DNA of 64,000 bases from assembly GCA_037179385.1 (NCBI GenBank), contig CM074185.1:51959000-52022999 (forward strand), written 5' to 3'. The first letter of the stretch is position 1; every line of letters starts with the position of its first letter. The notes beneath the pieces were generated by a model. The model was given only the letters and a program-made list of their open reading frames with translations. It did no database searches and had not been told where the DNA came from. Shown here piece after piece: positions 1-11,328 of this stretch. Source of the DNA: Holothuria scabra. Taxonomy: Eukaryota; Echinodermata; Holothuroidea; Aspidochirotida; Holothuriidae. The translations under genes and the position numbers were made by a program.

Positions 1-302
1 CATTCCAGCGGTAGCTTGACCTCCTCAAAATATTATGAACAAGAAGAGCTATAAAAGTTGCATCATTTGAAATGTTGAGAGTTTGGGTGAACAAATTATT
101 CTTGAACAACAAATAACTGAATTTTAATCTGAGGGAAAAGTATTTCTTGAAAAGAAGACCACCATACTGCATTATTTCCTAATCATTTATCACTCTGTGT
201 CAAATATTGGTTTAAGAAGGATGAAATGTTCCTGTAAACAAATGCAATATTTCCCTTTAACATGATCAATACAATCTGACCAATGCTACATTCAAGGAAA
301 AA

Positions 303-400
303 TGCAGTCACCACAATTTTGATAAGTGTTGTACTCTGCCGTAATTCATGACTGGCTTTTGCATATCATGTGACAATATTTTCCCTCACTAAATTATGGA
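303..400. repeat. Partial copy of TTAA MITE family 2
   Basis: The segment begins with a terminal-repeat-like run (GCAGTCACCAC) and contains the family's internal block resembling TGATTGGC followed by CATGTGACAATATTTT. The same block is seen in the better copies at 8230-8485 and 50.0 kb. The ends are eroded, so the limits are approximate. Confidence 0.4.
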
Positions 401-1279
401 ATACATGAAAGAAATTCATTGATTTAACATTCATATGAAACTTCTGCAATACCATGAGAGATACAGTACTTGGTTTTGTTTGGATCAACTGCTTTTGTCC
501 TTTAATGTTGACAGAGTGATGCACATTACTATAAACTTGACATATTCAACACAAATACATGATAATGGGTTTTTTTGACATGTGCATCTTTGTTGCAAGA
601 CATACTGTAGAGACCTATTATTTTATACCCAGTCAAGCCAAATAATTTCATACAAACAAAATATGCTCTTCTTTTTGATTGAATACAGTTCCAAGATTTA
701 ACTTTTAAAACAAATGATAAAAGATGTAGATCTAGGATATTGGTTTTAAAACATAAAAAATAAATCTAAAATTTTGTAATCCAGGATTTGGGGGAGAAAT
801 TTTCCAAAAAATTGTGAAAAATGAAAATAATTTGTTCAGTTATGTCATGAATCAACTTGGCAATAAATAAGGATTCAGAAGGATTCTTTTGTTCTGTAGA
901 CAGCACAATTTAAATGCACAATGAAGAGGAAAGGTGTAACCTTATATTGCACTTTGCTGAGACAAAAGAAAAATTGGACAGAACTAGCGACACTTTCAGT
1001 TTTCATAAACCTTACTACTTTGTTCTGTGTTGTTATAACGCAGGATTCCTCCACTATATTAGAAATACAAGGAAGCCCCCCCCCCCCATGCAAAAGTTTA
1101 GCCAGAGTCACCATTTAGGGGAGGCAGGGACCACACCATGACAAAAATAGTCTTGAACATTTCACTACACCGTCGCTGTATTAAAGCTTTTAACTGCGGA
1201 TTTACATCAAAGGAGCTTCCCCACCGGTGATACTTGGGCCTAGTACTGTGAGAACCCCCATACTAAGTGCACCTAATTT

Positions 1280-1300
1280 ATTCAGACTGTCAGTCTGAAT
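1280..1300. repeat. 21-bp perfect palindrome
   Basis: Two 10-base arms (ATTCAGACTG and its complement) flank a single T. No element around it is recognised, and a function is not implied. Confidence 0.6.
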
Positions 1301-3023
1301 AACAGAAGACACTCAACCTCTTGCTCCAAGTGTCATTTCAATTCGAAAGTTATGTCCCTTTTCTTTCCCTATTCTTTCTGTCTTTTTTACTTGCATCCAG
1401 CTGGCCCAACCCAACCTGAAATGGTACAAGGGGTCTCACATGGTTCATGCCACTAGTTAAAAAAGCCTACTATAATGCATTGTTGAGTTTCTGGAAGTAT
1501 AAAAGGATCATACCACCACAAGTACCAACCCCCCCAAAAAAGGATATGACATTGCATTGACAGTAGCAGTGTAGCAAGGGCCAGAGTTACAGCTTGGCAA
1601 TGTCATAATTAGTCACCGGCCAGATTGAACATGGTCAATCATACCTAGATGCAGTTAGTGTACCACAATGTCTACAATTTGTGCAAATTGTCTGTGACAG
1701 AGAGTCATCGGTGGTACTGGAAGGCGTTCTATGAATTGTTTAGCAGATTAAAATTCCACTTGGTCCCCATCATGGCAATCTAATACTTTGGTAATGATCC
1801 TAGAATATCTAAATTTCAATGGCTCCAGGTCTAAAATGATAACTATCACTGTAAATGCTAAAAGATTAAAAATGTGAAAAAAAAAAAAAATTGAAATTCA
1901 TTGTTCTACCTTAGACATTGATAAAATTGTGCACAGTGTTGAGACTGAGTTGAGAAGTATTCAAATTAATTCAGTTCATTACTAAATTCATGTAAGTTTG
2001 AATTCCAAAGACTCTGGCTGGCCTAAGAAAGAGTCCTTTCTGATATTGGTTTTGATTTCTTGTAAGTTGTAGCCAGGCCGTTTCTGATCACCTGTGTCTG
2101 ATCCTCTTTCTTTTTTGGCAGCACTCTTGTGCACCTTCATACCTCTACAGTTTGCATTTAACTACCTCTTTATTGTTAGTTGTATTCTGAGGATGGTTGA
2201 GGTCAGACCGAAAATTTAAGAATACATACTGAAGTAATATGGAAAAGAAGAAATGAATGTCTTCATTCTTACTGTCTACCTTATGGTAAACTTAAGAGTT
2301 GGCATGGTTACAATTTACAAGAAATCAAAACCAAACTCATTACTAAATGGCCAACTCAAATTACCCATGTTTGTTTATCTTTCTTTTCATAAAAACACAG
2401 ATGACAATTTGCTGCAAACTTTAATGAGTGTCTACTAATTTTTACTGAGTTGCTTGACTGGATGTAACCACATCTACGTAGTGAGTTGGAAAACGCTTCC
2501 ATGCAATCAGCTACTGTATTTCCAAAAGTAGAAATGACATTTCTATTTTGATGGAAGAGAAAATTGATACCTTGATAACCTCAAGTTTATGTAAAAAAAA
2601 AATAAATTATTGGAATATCCAGTTCATACCTTCTGTAGATAAAATCTTATCACAGTAAATCTCAACAACATATGTTCCATGCAATGATATTATTATCTTT
2701 TTTTGAGCTTTTTACTTCCTGAAACTTTTCCAGCCTCTTCTGAAATGTTCAACTCAAGTTAGTGCAACTAATCTATTACCATACTGCATAGGAGACAGCA
2801 ACATACCCATCATAAGGTTTTAGTACGCATCTGTTTGATACCTATTGATTAACCATGGAACAAATAAAGTTAATTTCTGAAGGAGTGAGCATAAGGCTTA
2901 AGTATCATATAGCCCAAACCTACTTCTGAGTATATCCATCAAGTGTAATACTTCACTCGCACTCTTGTTGAAATCAATGATGCATAATTTTTCAACACAA
3001 TGTTTGATGCTGCTTTGCAGGTT

Positions 3024-3275
3024 TGATTAAATTAAATAAAAAATTGCCTTTACTTTTGGTTTTTTCCTGACCTTTAACTTGTAACATCTTTTGCTGTACC
3101 AAAAGTGGCATAGTGCCACCAGTCAAGACTTCATCGACAGTGATCATTTTGCAGTAGATGGACTCTCCAATAGTAGTAATGGGGGAGGTAAGTAGGACCG
3201 TAATAGTTTAAATAAATTGCTTTTACTTTTGGTTTTTTCTTACCATTAACTTGTTCAATCTTTTGTTGTACCATC
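3024..3275 (+). repeat. Local direct duplication of about 75 bp
   Basis: Two similar segments (about 3024-3100 and 3208-3275) share the run TTTACTTTTGGTTTTTTC followed by a similar A/T-rich tail ending in TTGTACC or CTGTACC. They are about 180 bp apart. This looks like a local duplication or two copies of a small repeat. Confidence 0.55.
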
Positions 3276-4469
3276 TTTACTAGTATATTATAACCTGTTA
3301 TTGACATCTACCACAGACAGCAATCCCAAAGGTATTGGGGTACAACCCCACCCCCATCCCCCAGCCAATATTTGAGAAATAGCCCATTTACATCAGTTTT
3401 TCACACCATATATTTAAATGAGGTAATAACTCCACACCCTCCCCAAATATTGAGAAAAATTGCCACTCTTACAATTTACCATATCTCCGACATTCAGTTA
3501 ATTGGCAGTTAGGTAGGTTCAAACATTGATAAACAACTAAGTCTTCTCAGTGAGTGGAAAGATAATACTTGTAGCTACTGAGAAATGTTCCTGTGCATTA
3601 TAATTTTTGTGACCAAGTTGTTGAAAAGAAATATTTTGGCTACTCTCTATTTCCACTAAATTTAATGAAAAATTATAAACCAGCTTAAAACTCATTATTT
3701 AAAATACAGTTAGTGTTTTAAGGATGTATAATTTCAGTCTTGTACAGTCCAAACTTACTTTTTGCAGGTTTCAACACATCATTATCCTCAACCACTGGGT
3801 AATATTTTCCTGTTATACTAACTGATATTTCAAGGTCTTAACACAGACTATAATTTCACACACCAAAAATTGTTTTTGCAATATTTTCACATTTTTAATG
3901 TTGTTATACAAATCCAAGTATTCTATCTTATTTAGTTCAGACGATTTGTCTGTCCATGAAGGACCACATGCCTTCTTTATGAACAGCACACTCGTATCCA
4001 TTACAACATATGCTGCTACATCAGATCATGATAAACAGGTACTGTAGGGTCCACTTACACTACATCTGGATCTACTGTAACCCTTCATTCCTATCAAGGA
4101 ATTGGATTTCAAAAATAATGGGAACCCATTTGTGGGTTTGGTCATTTTTCACCATGGTAACCCATGGAAACCCACTTTTCAGTTCTGTTACAAAATGCAT
4201 GGGTGCTAACTGATTGGTGGTAACCAGTTTTGGGGTTCTGTGATCTAATCATCACGGGACCGCCATGCGATGGGGAACAATCGTTCAGGTGAAATATGAT
4301 GGTCTGCCTATCCTATCAGTGGATTGGATAACATGTGTCTCTGGCTTGGTCCTGGTGCTTTATATCGTATTATTACCTACTCTAATCACCCTTCCTGTAT
4401 GAACAGATGTTATCTACAGTTACATAAATTGCGTCTCAGCTATTCCCGCAGCCAGACAAAGCATACAGT

Positions 4470-4518
4470 AAGGGGTTGGGGGGGGGTGTAAGAGGTGGGG
4501 GTGGGGGGGAGGGGGGTA
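4470..4518 (+). repeat. G-run block, possible G-quadruplex
   Basis: Several runs of four to ten G are separated by short T/A/GT spacers on the plus strand. This composition permits quadruplex formation. It is a simple-sequence tract with no gene nearby. Confidence 0.5.
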
Positions 4519-5313
4519 GAAAGGTTCCAGACAGTTGGGTATTAATTAATCTGACTCTTAGCTGAAGAAGGTCAAAAGTGGATGCCAGCAGCATTAATCT
4601 TCTTACTTCTACTGTCTAATGTATTTGGTTACTTATTTGTGAGAAGTTTTACAGCTCAGCTTCTAACCAACTGGTTTAAGCCAGCCAGGCCAGCAACAGC
4701 CTCTGTTCCAGTCTGGATTGCTTTCTCTACTCAACTTCTTATACTGAGCATCAAGCACAACTGCAGTGGGTTTTATTTTTTACTTCTTTGACCCTGAGTC
4801 GAACCCCAGATCTCCTGGTTGCATTTTGGATGCTCTAGCAAGTTGACCATGCAGTTAGTTCTAATGTACATTACGTGGAATTCTGTGTTTTATAAAGCTG
4901 TTTCTATATTGCACGACCACTCATGATACCTTCTGTAGTTAACACAAGAATAGGAAATATTACAACGCTGGAGGCCCCAAGGTTTGGATTACGGTAGAGT
5001 AGCTGATCATAAGGACATTACAGCAGAGGTTTTGCCATCCCCTTTCCCTTCATATGCAGAGAAAGGTACTCATAAAACATTTTATAGTTAACCTCAATAT
5101 TTTTGCTTTCCAACTCCAACTCCCATTACTACCACTTTTGAAATCCTCCCTGTTATGATATGAAAATAAATTATACATGACCTCTTATATAAAGGAAAAC
5201 TAACCCACGGTATGTTAGTTTCCTTCACTATACACTAGCAATGAGCCAAAGTTTGTGCTTCTTGACTTGCTACTACAGAATATATTACTATATACTGTAC
5301 TTCAGTCTTCATA

Positions 5314-7344
5314 TTAAGTTATGGTTGGTGGGTTCCCCTCTAGAGACCATCCATTGTGATCTTCCATATCGACAGGCCCTGGCCAAGATTGTTCTTCAGC
5401 AGTACCTGTCTCTTCCCCAGGGAAGGATACATCATGAAAGGACACCTCCTGAGGCTGGGATGATGACAAATTCCTTTGGTAAGGTGAGTTGGCAGTTAAT
5501 CCCCCCTGTTTTTGGAAGGAAGGTTCATGAAATGAAACTTCTTCAGGTTCTGCTGATGGTCGTTCTGGTAGGTTTCCAAAATCAAAATGTTCCAGGGGAA
5601 AATATTGGACACCATCTGTATCTTTGTAAGGCATTGTGGATGCCTCATGTGCTTCGTGGGATGTTAGAACACGCACAGAGTCATCTGAAGAAGCCAAACT
5701 TGAAAAACCTGACACTCTAGAGGTTGGGGATGCTGTCTGAACACCAAATCTTGTAACGGAAGGTTCTTCACCACTTGGGTGGGTTAGACACTCAGTGCCT
5801 TCTTTCCACTTTGTTTGTAGCAAGTCTTGCTTTCTTTCAAAATAAGCCTTCCTGGCAGCTTGATCACTAATGACCAAATCATTTAATCGATCTGAGATGT
5901 CAAAGTCTGAATTGCTGGTATTTATGATTGCCTGCTCATCCCTCTCAAATATATTCAATATAACAATGCAATTTTCTCTGAACTCTGAAATTTTGTCCCC
6001 ATCAAGTGGGATGTTCTCCAAAAATTTTGCACACACATCAATAAAATGCCTACGGCCTAGCTTCTTAACAAGATGGCCATCTGTATGACTTCCGGTGATC
6101 CTTCTCTCAACCGACCTTATGTGGTCCATGTCACTTTGGTGTACCATAAACATTTTTTCAACACCACAAGAAGACAGAACGTCTCCTAAACATCTCTTCA
6201 ACTCTTCATATATCTTTTCAACAAAGTCATCAAGATTTCTATTGACAAGAATTCTTTGGTCTTTAAAGAACTTTGTGAAAAGCTCACTCAAAGAAAACAG
6301 ATCACCACTTTCTTGGCTCAATATGCTACTACTTACAAGGCTTTGAAGGTAAGCTTTCTTCAACACTGCTGGAGTAGGCACCTTCAAAGCTTCAACAAGA
6401 GGAATTGCACTAAAGGTGTGTTCCGCTTGATTTAGAACATGGACAACCTTTCTCCCCATATCTCTTGTGAGTTTTCTGGTTAATTCAAGTTCTCTTTCAA
6501 AAATATTGTCCTTTTCTGGAACATTTCCTCCACTTACAGCAAGAGCAACAGAATGATCCAGCAGATCTCTTATTTCCTTTGCAGAATATCGAAAGTTACT
6601 ATCATTTCTCATCTGCAGACCAACATTTATAATGAGAAAAGGGTTCATATGGCAAAGACTTACAATTTCTTCATCAAATTGTGCCAGCTCAGGGAGATGT
6701 CCAGCAACCTCATTCAGGAGTGTCCTGCCAGCCTCTGGTGTCAGACCAGCACAGGTGTAAGAAGACACCTTAGGCATCAGTCGTGGAATCTCAAGGTGTG
6801 TGGGGGAGGTAACAAAGAGCAAGACATTCTCATTTGTGCTAATTAAGTTTTCAATGAAGGTAAGAATGACACGAACATTTGAAACAATGCCATCTAACAA
6901 AAAGAGAAATATTTGCTTCCTCTTTTCAAGGTAGTTGGACAGATTTGTAAAAAATTCATGGGGTTTGCATTTTGATACTTCATCTGAAAAGTTATTATCA
7001 AATGCTTTCAAGGTTTGTACAAATTGTGACTGAATTTCTGCAATTTCTAGGCTGCCTTCTTTCTCAAAGATACCACAGTCTATCAAGAAAAGGTTAAGCA
7101 AAGGTTGTGGACAGTTTTCATTGATTTGTGATGCCAACTGTCGTGCAGTTTCCTTGGCCAACCTTGTTTTCCCACTTCCGACCTCTCCATAAAAGAATAA
7201 GATTTGTTTCCGCTGTTTCATTATAGCCTGTGAAAACTTAAGAGCTTGGGATTTATGTGCATCACCTTGAAATGAGAAGCTTTCATCTTTTTTCCCCAGA
7301 TAATCCCAAGTTTTTAAAACTGTTTTCTGCCACAGAAGAGCCAT
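5314..7344 (-). CDS. STAND/AP-ATPase-like P-loop NTPase, 676 aa
   Basis: This single uninterrupted reading frame encodes a probable nucleotide-binding switch protein. Visible features are a Walker A motif GEVGSGKT at residues 53-60, a Walker B-like run IFLFLLDG at about 145-152, a sensor-like LLFVTSP at about 175-181, and a helical segment at 201-240 (LTPEAGRTLL to CHMNPFLI) that resembles the GxP-motif region of NB-ARC/AP-ATPases. Residues about 290-360 could be a winged-helix part and about 390-510 is helical. From about 515 to the end the protein is Ser/Glu/Pro-rich and probably disordered, with a repeated motif EVSFH at about 602-606 and 633-637. No recognisable CARD, death, TIR or LRR domain is seen. 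A signalling or innate-immune role is inference from the family. No canonical AATAAA is seen within 300 bp downstream, so a 3' intron cannot be excluded. It could also be an intronless retrogene. Confidence 0.8.
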   Translation of the reverse strand: MALLWQKTVLKTWDYLGKKDESFSFQGDAHKSQALKFSQAIMKQRKQILFFYGEVGSGKTRLAKETARQLASQINENCPQPLLNLFLIDCGIFEKEGSLEIAEIQSQFVQTLKAFDNNFSDEVSKCKPHEFFTNLSNYLEKRKQIFLFLLDGIVSNVRVILTFIENLISTNENVLLFVTSPTHLEIPRLMPKVSSYTCAGLTPEAGRTLLNEVAGHLPELAQFDEEIVSLCHMNPFLIINVGLQMRNDSNFRYSAKEIRDLLDHSVALAVSGGNVPEKDNIFERELELTRKLTRDMGRKVVHVLNQAEHTFSAIPLVEALKVPTPAVLKKAYLQSLVSSSILSQESGDLFSLSELFTKFFKDQRILVNRNLDDFVEKIYEELKRCLGDVLSSCGVEKMFMVHQSDMDHIRSVERRITGSHTDGHLVKKLGRRHFIDVCAKFLENIPLDGDKISEFRENCIVILNIFERDEQAIINTSNSDFDISDRLNDLVISDQAARKAYFERKQDLLQTKWKEGTECLTHPSGEEPSVTRFGVQTASPTSRVSGFSSLASSDDSVRVLTSHEAHEASTMPYKDTDGVQYFPLEHFDFGNLPERPSAEPEEVSFHEPSFQKQGGLTANSPYQRNLSSSQPQEVSFHDVSFPGEETGTAEEQSWPGPVDMEDHNGWSLEGNPPTIT

Positions 7345-8229
7345 TGTGTAGAAAAGCTGTGAGGCCAGTTCAAATGAGAGTACTAATGATGAAGAACTCT
7401 ACTGTACCATCCTGTTACGTACAGTATACTCTCATCCTGGTGGCGGATTTGCAATTCTCTTCATCCTTAGTACGCCATGTGCAAATCTGTGGAATGAGAA
7501 TGAAAGGGGAAAAATACAAAAATAGAAATGTTTCATAAGAATATGCCAACTGCATTTGTACTGTCGGCAGTTCATTAATTCACAACATTGACATAGAAAC
7601 TACAGTAAATCTTCACCACCTGCACTATACTGCACAGTACTGTAGGCTCAATATGGACCTGGTAATAAATTTTTGTTTTCTGTGGCAATTCCTGCTTTAT
7701 TGCCAAAGAAAGTGTAAGTACTGTAAAAGCAGAATGTGATTTATAAAACAAAGTAAAATTTCAGTTAAACTCTAGATTGACAAAAAACATGTACATGCCA
7801 TGTGTGTATACATATGATATGTACTGTATGCCTAATTTTCACATTAAGGGAAAATTGATTGAAAATATGTATTAAGAGAAAATTTTACAAGAGGGGGATT
7901 GTTTCACCTTTAATGTTGTGCACACTGTTTTATACACAGCTTTATATGCTAGTTCTATTGTCCACTTTAGGTACATCAAATTACTTCAATGTCAACAAAT
8001 TTATATACACATAAAGTATAACACAAAATTGAAAGGTTGAGGAAAATGGGCAAAACATACAGCCTTACTGTATGCTACTTTAGAGTGGAATGAAAAACAA
8101 TACATAAAAGACAAGCCTATCGCAGCCATAAATGAAAGAAGGAAAACAAAATTTTTCTCATTATAGGAAGTCAGATAGTTAGTAAGATAGGGTTTAAGGA
8201 CACACCAACATACTGTAAATGTGTTTTAA
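7345..8229. other. Upstream region of the ATPase gene
   Basis: No ORF of interest is seen. On the minus strand a CAG lies 11 bases before the ATG (CCTCACAG), but its pyrimidine tract is poor, so an upstream untranslated exon is possible and unproven. The region is rich in TACTGTA/TACAGTA (for example 7400-7440, 7600-7640, 7716, 7824). Confidence 0.4.
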
Positions 8230-8485
8230 AGACCAGGAGCAGTCATCCCAAATTGAAGTAGTGTAGCAGACTGTCCAGTTTCATGATTGGCTGCTGGGAG
8301 TCATGTGACCACATCTTTTCTCTACAACTGTGAAATTTACAAGAAATCACTGTTTGGTTTACCGTGAATATGCAATAGTTGAGTCATAAAATGTAATGAA
8401 AGATACTTTAAAGAGAAATAAGACAAAAATTGTGCTATTTTAGCTTTTTCTTCCAAAATAAGTTTGGGGGGACTGCTCTTTACCT
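8230..8485 (+). mobile_element. MITE, family 2, TTAA target duplication
   Basis: Inverted ends are AGACCAGGAGCAGTCATCCC on the left and, on the right, the complement of AGGTAAAGAGCAGTCCCCCC. TTAA lies directly outside each end (8226-8229 and 8486-8489). The length is 256 bp with no coding capacity. Related copies occur at 9.6, 27.3, 28.9, 29.3, 49.9 and 50.0 kb. TTAA duplication is known from piggyBac and Kolobok elements. The purine-start/pyrimidine-end termini fit Kolobok better, which is inference. Confidence 0.75.
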
Positions 8486-9546
8486 TTAAATCAGATAGTA
8501 ATTAGGAGAAAGACAATAGCCTGAGTGAAGTATGCTTGTATTAACTCAGGTATGCTTTTACAACATACTCCCCCAAACTCCCTGGATTGGGAATCTACGA
8601 GCCTTGATACTTACCTCCTATTCCCATAATCCCCACTTACCCGCAACTAATCCTAAATAATTAAAATCTTTGTTGAGGGGGTGCATGGTAGGCCCTGTAG
8701 GTAGCATATATCCACCACTGTGAGTGTAAGGCATGTTCAATGAACCAGCAGTGATTGCACATTTTAGGCTGTAAGTAACACTGAAACTCAGAGAAGGGAC
8801 TTCACTCCACAACCTGTTTTTTAGGGGTGCTGCCAGATGCAACTGAGGGAAGGACCTTGTCGCCACCACCTGAACAAAGTTCTGTGTACCCATTGTAAAT
8901 GGTGAGTCATTCAATACTTGCAATAAGTCCAGTGTTCTTAGGAACATACTGCAAGTGTTGATTCAAACTTAATTAATTAGCAGAATAGAGTTGGTATGAT
9001 GAGGTCAGTAATGTACGAAATTTAGTTTGGAAATGTCTTTGACAGAAGAAAAATGTATTTTGGTTTAAAAGTAGGGGTCATGACCACAAAATATAGCCCT
9101 ATCCATTAATTTTACTATCCTTTGTTACTGTAATTGTGTCTTACAACTTCTTTTAAATGGAAAATCTTTCAAGAAGTAAATTCTTAAAATGTGAGGGTAG
9201 CAAAAACCTAGGTACCAGGCAGTACGTTGAAGGCAACAGGGAATAATTTAGTGTTCAAATTTTGCATGGCAATTTTGCTGTTTCCAGGCTCTTCAATCAC
9301 AAAATCACTAACAACCCATACGTTTAATGCAGAAAATCTGCTATGCAATTTTGCATTTCTATAGCAATTTGTGCGTTTTGTGTAGCAAACTTGCAATGCA
9401 ATACAAGATAAATTATTCCCTGGGCAGTATTTTATCCAGTGTGTACCATAAGCTACAGTGTGTATCCAGCTACAGTAGGTAACTCTGGATGTAATTATTG
9501 AAGGGCAAGAGCAGAACCCCAATTTAAATTTTAGAAACCAGCTAAG
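8486..9546. other. Non-coding stretch
   Basis: No gene is recognised. Minus-strand ORFs of 109 and 114 residues (8618-8947 and 9208-9552) show no domain, no splice context and no compositional support. They are treated as chance. Confidence 0.5.
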
Positions 9547-10016
9547 TAACACAATTTTCTTCTTTTCTCTCTCTTTAAAACTATCTTTTGCAATATTTTA
9601 TGACATTTCAATAAGTGCAAGGTAAATCAAGCTGTTGCTTCTAGTACAGTACTGTAAATTTCACCTTTGAGGAGAAAAAACGTTGTCACGACTAATAGCC
9701 AATCATAAAACAGGACCGTCCACTACATTACTTCAAGTTGGGGTGACTGCCAGTGTTGTAGTGTGAGTACAGGACTATGAGTATGAGTACGGATATGAGT
9801 ACGGGTACCATGGTCATTGGTACGGGTACAAATCCCAAGAAAAACTAATCATGAGTATGCGTACAGGTACGGGTACCAGGATATGAGTGCGGGTACTGGT
9901 ACCAGGTCATGAGTACGGGTACGGGTACGGGTACGAGTAGGGAATCTTGTACTCGAGTACAGGTATGAGTACGGGTACGGATACGGGTACTACAACACTG
10001 GGGACTGCTCTTGCCC
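9547..10016 (-). mobile_element. MITE family 2 copy, truncated and split by an insertion
   Basis: The copy lies in reverse orientation relative to 8230-8485. Its body is at about 9547-9750 and its terminal inverted repeat (GGGACTGCTCTTGCCC) is at 10001-10016, followed by TTAA at 10017-10020. A 250-bp foreign element (9751-10000) interrupts it. The left boundary is eroded, so the start is approximate. Confidence 0.7.
9751..10000. mobile_element. hAT-like non-autonomous element filled with a TACGGG/GAGTAC minisatellite
   Basis: The ends are perfect inverted repeats (CAGTGTTGTAGT and its complement) of the CAGTG...CACTG type common in hAT elements. The flanks GTGACTGC (9743-9750) and GGGACTGC (10001-10008) are an 8-bp duplication with one mismatch, and the interrupted MITE supplies the empty-site sequence. 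The interior is almost entirely a degenerate tandem array of about 6-12-bp units built from GGGTAC/GAGTAC. There is no coding capacity. Confidence 0.8.
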
Positions 10017-10020
10017 TTAA

Positions 10021-11039
10021 AGAGACACTTGGCGAATCAGAAAGAATGGAAGGAGGGTGTAATGAGTACATAGAAATTATTGGAAGGGTGTGTTTGTTTT
10101 ATTCACAGCTGCCAATGGCCCGCTTCTGGCTGAGGACTACTGTACTACAGTACTGCTTTTAACTACAGTAGCCACTGCATGGGGCCTTAATTTGACATGA
10201 GTCAACTATTAGGGGAGTTGTATGCTCAGCATGTTTGACTAAAACTCTTTCAACCAGGGATGATAGGAGTAACCAAAACCCACGCAACATGATGATGTTG
10301 AGATAATGTTCATTTTGCGAACCTTATAGTTGGACAGTAATATTAGTTTTTTTTTTTATAGTTTTATTGTCTAACCCTGAACAAAGTTTAGTTTTCAAGG
10401 TGTTTTTTACAGCTTAGGAAATACATGTATGGCAAATTAAGGTTGATATGTTTTTTTCTGTAAAGAGTATCTTTGCAAATATTAATCTGGATTTCTTTCA
10501 TATTTGGGTCAGCTTATTGGATAGCATGAGAAGAGCTACAGACATCTTTATGCCAACCACTGGGGGTGACACTCCCCTTAGCTGATTTTCCATTAACATA
10601 CACGTTTTTTTAATGTCAACACGTACGGTACTGTACACTTGCCTTAACGAATGAATTGGTCAACATTAAAAAAATTACATGTACTTTGTGCAAACAACAG
10701 AACTTGCATATTAAGTAAGAGTATGTATTCCTATATAAAACTGTCCAAAATGATTTTTTTCCCAGTCCCTATGTGCAATTCCTCCAATGTATGTGTTTTC
10801 TTAAAATGCCCCCTCCCCCCCCTCAAGTGAAAATTTTTCAACTCAGTCAGAACCACTGCATACAGTATGGCTTCCATGACCATCAAGTCCTGAATAGAGC
10901 AAACCGATGGGAGTGGACACTGCATAACAATGGGATAACATACAGTAGAAGCTTTTGCATTTAAGGCAGCCTGTTTATATCTCTCAGCTTCTGCCTCCTT
11001 ATACTCCTGCTCGTGTTCTTCATTCCTCTGAGAGGGCTT
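10021..11039. other. Non-coding stretch
   Basis: No gene or bounded element is recognised. The stretch contains a C-run near 10811-10822, a T-run near 10349 and several TACTGTA/TACAGTA heptamers. Confidence 0.5.
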
Positions 11040-11328
11040 TCCTACTGTAGCTATTCCTAATCCACAATTGAAATCATATGGTTATAGATGCTTTGCATAC
11101 TGTATGCTGCTCCCCACTTGCGGAACCAGTTACCTGACCATATTCGGTTATGTACTAATTTTTCTACATGTACATTTAAGCGTAACCTCAAGACTCACTT
11201 GTTTGCTTGCTTCTTTGATTGAAATGAATTTGTTTTTTTATTTTATTTTTGTCAAGCGCCTAGAGCAGCTACACTATTGTTCTGATTTGGGGCTATATAA
11301 GTTCAATGTATTATTATTATTATTATTG
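11040..11328 (+). mobile_element. 3' end of a degenerate non-LTR retrotransposon (LINE)
   Basis: The translated segment 11112-11219 reads PHLRNQLPDHIR, then FKRNLKTHLF. This is the characteristic end of a CR1/L2/Rex-type ORF2 protein (family consensus of the form P-LWN-LP-IR...FK-LKT-LF). The frame is lost just upstream, where RCFAY is read in another phase. A short 3' UTR follows (AAGCGCCTAGAGCAGC, then GATTTGGGGCTATATAAG), and the copy ends in a TTA/ATT microsatellite at 11309-11328, as many LINE 3' tails do. It is a 5'-truncated dead copy. The family assignment within non-LTR elements is inference. Confidence 0.7.

Larger units (their letters stand above)
1..5313. other. Non-coding stretch, no gene recognised
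   Basis: No convincing exon is seen. The region is AT-rich with short homopolymers, for example the A-run near 1877-1891. It holds a partial copy of the second TTAA MITE family near 303-400 and a 21-bp palindrome at 1280-1300. A duplicated segment of about 75 bp occurs at 3024-3100 and 3208-3275, and a G-run block lies at 4470-4518. TACAGTA/TACTGTA heptamers recur. The short ORFs here have no protein-like character. Confidence 0.6.

Noticed and set aside
5241..5720. 159-codon plus-strand ORF
   Set aside because: It lies antisense to the 3' end of the ATPase frame and has no independent support.
9208..9552. 114-codon minus-strand ORF
   Set aside because: No domain or splice context is seen, and it starts inside the MITE remnant.
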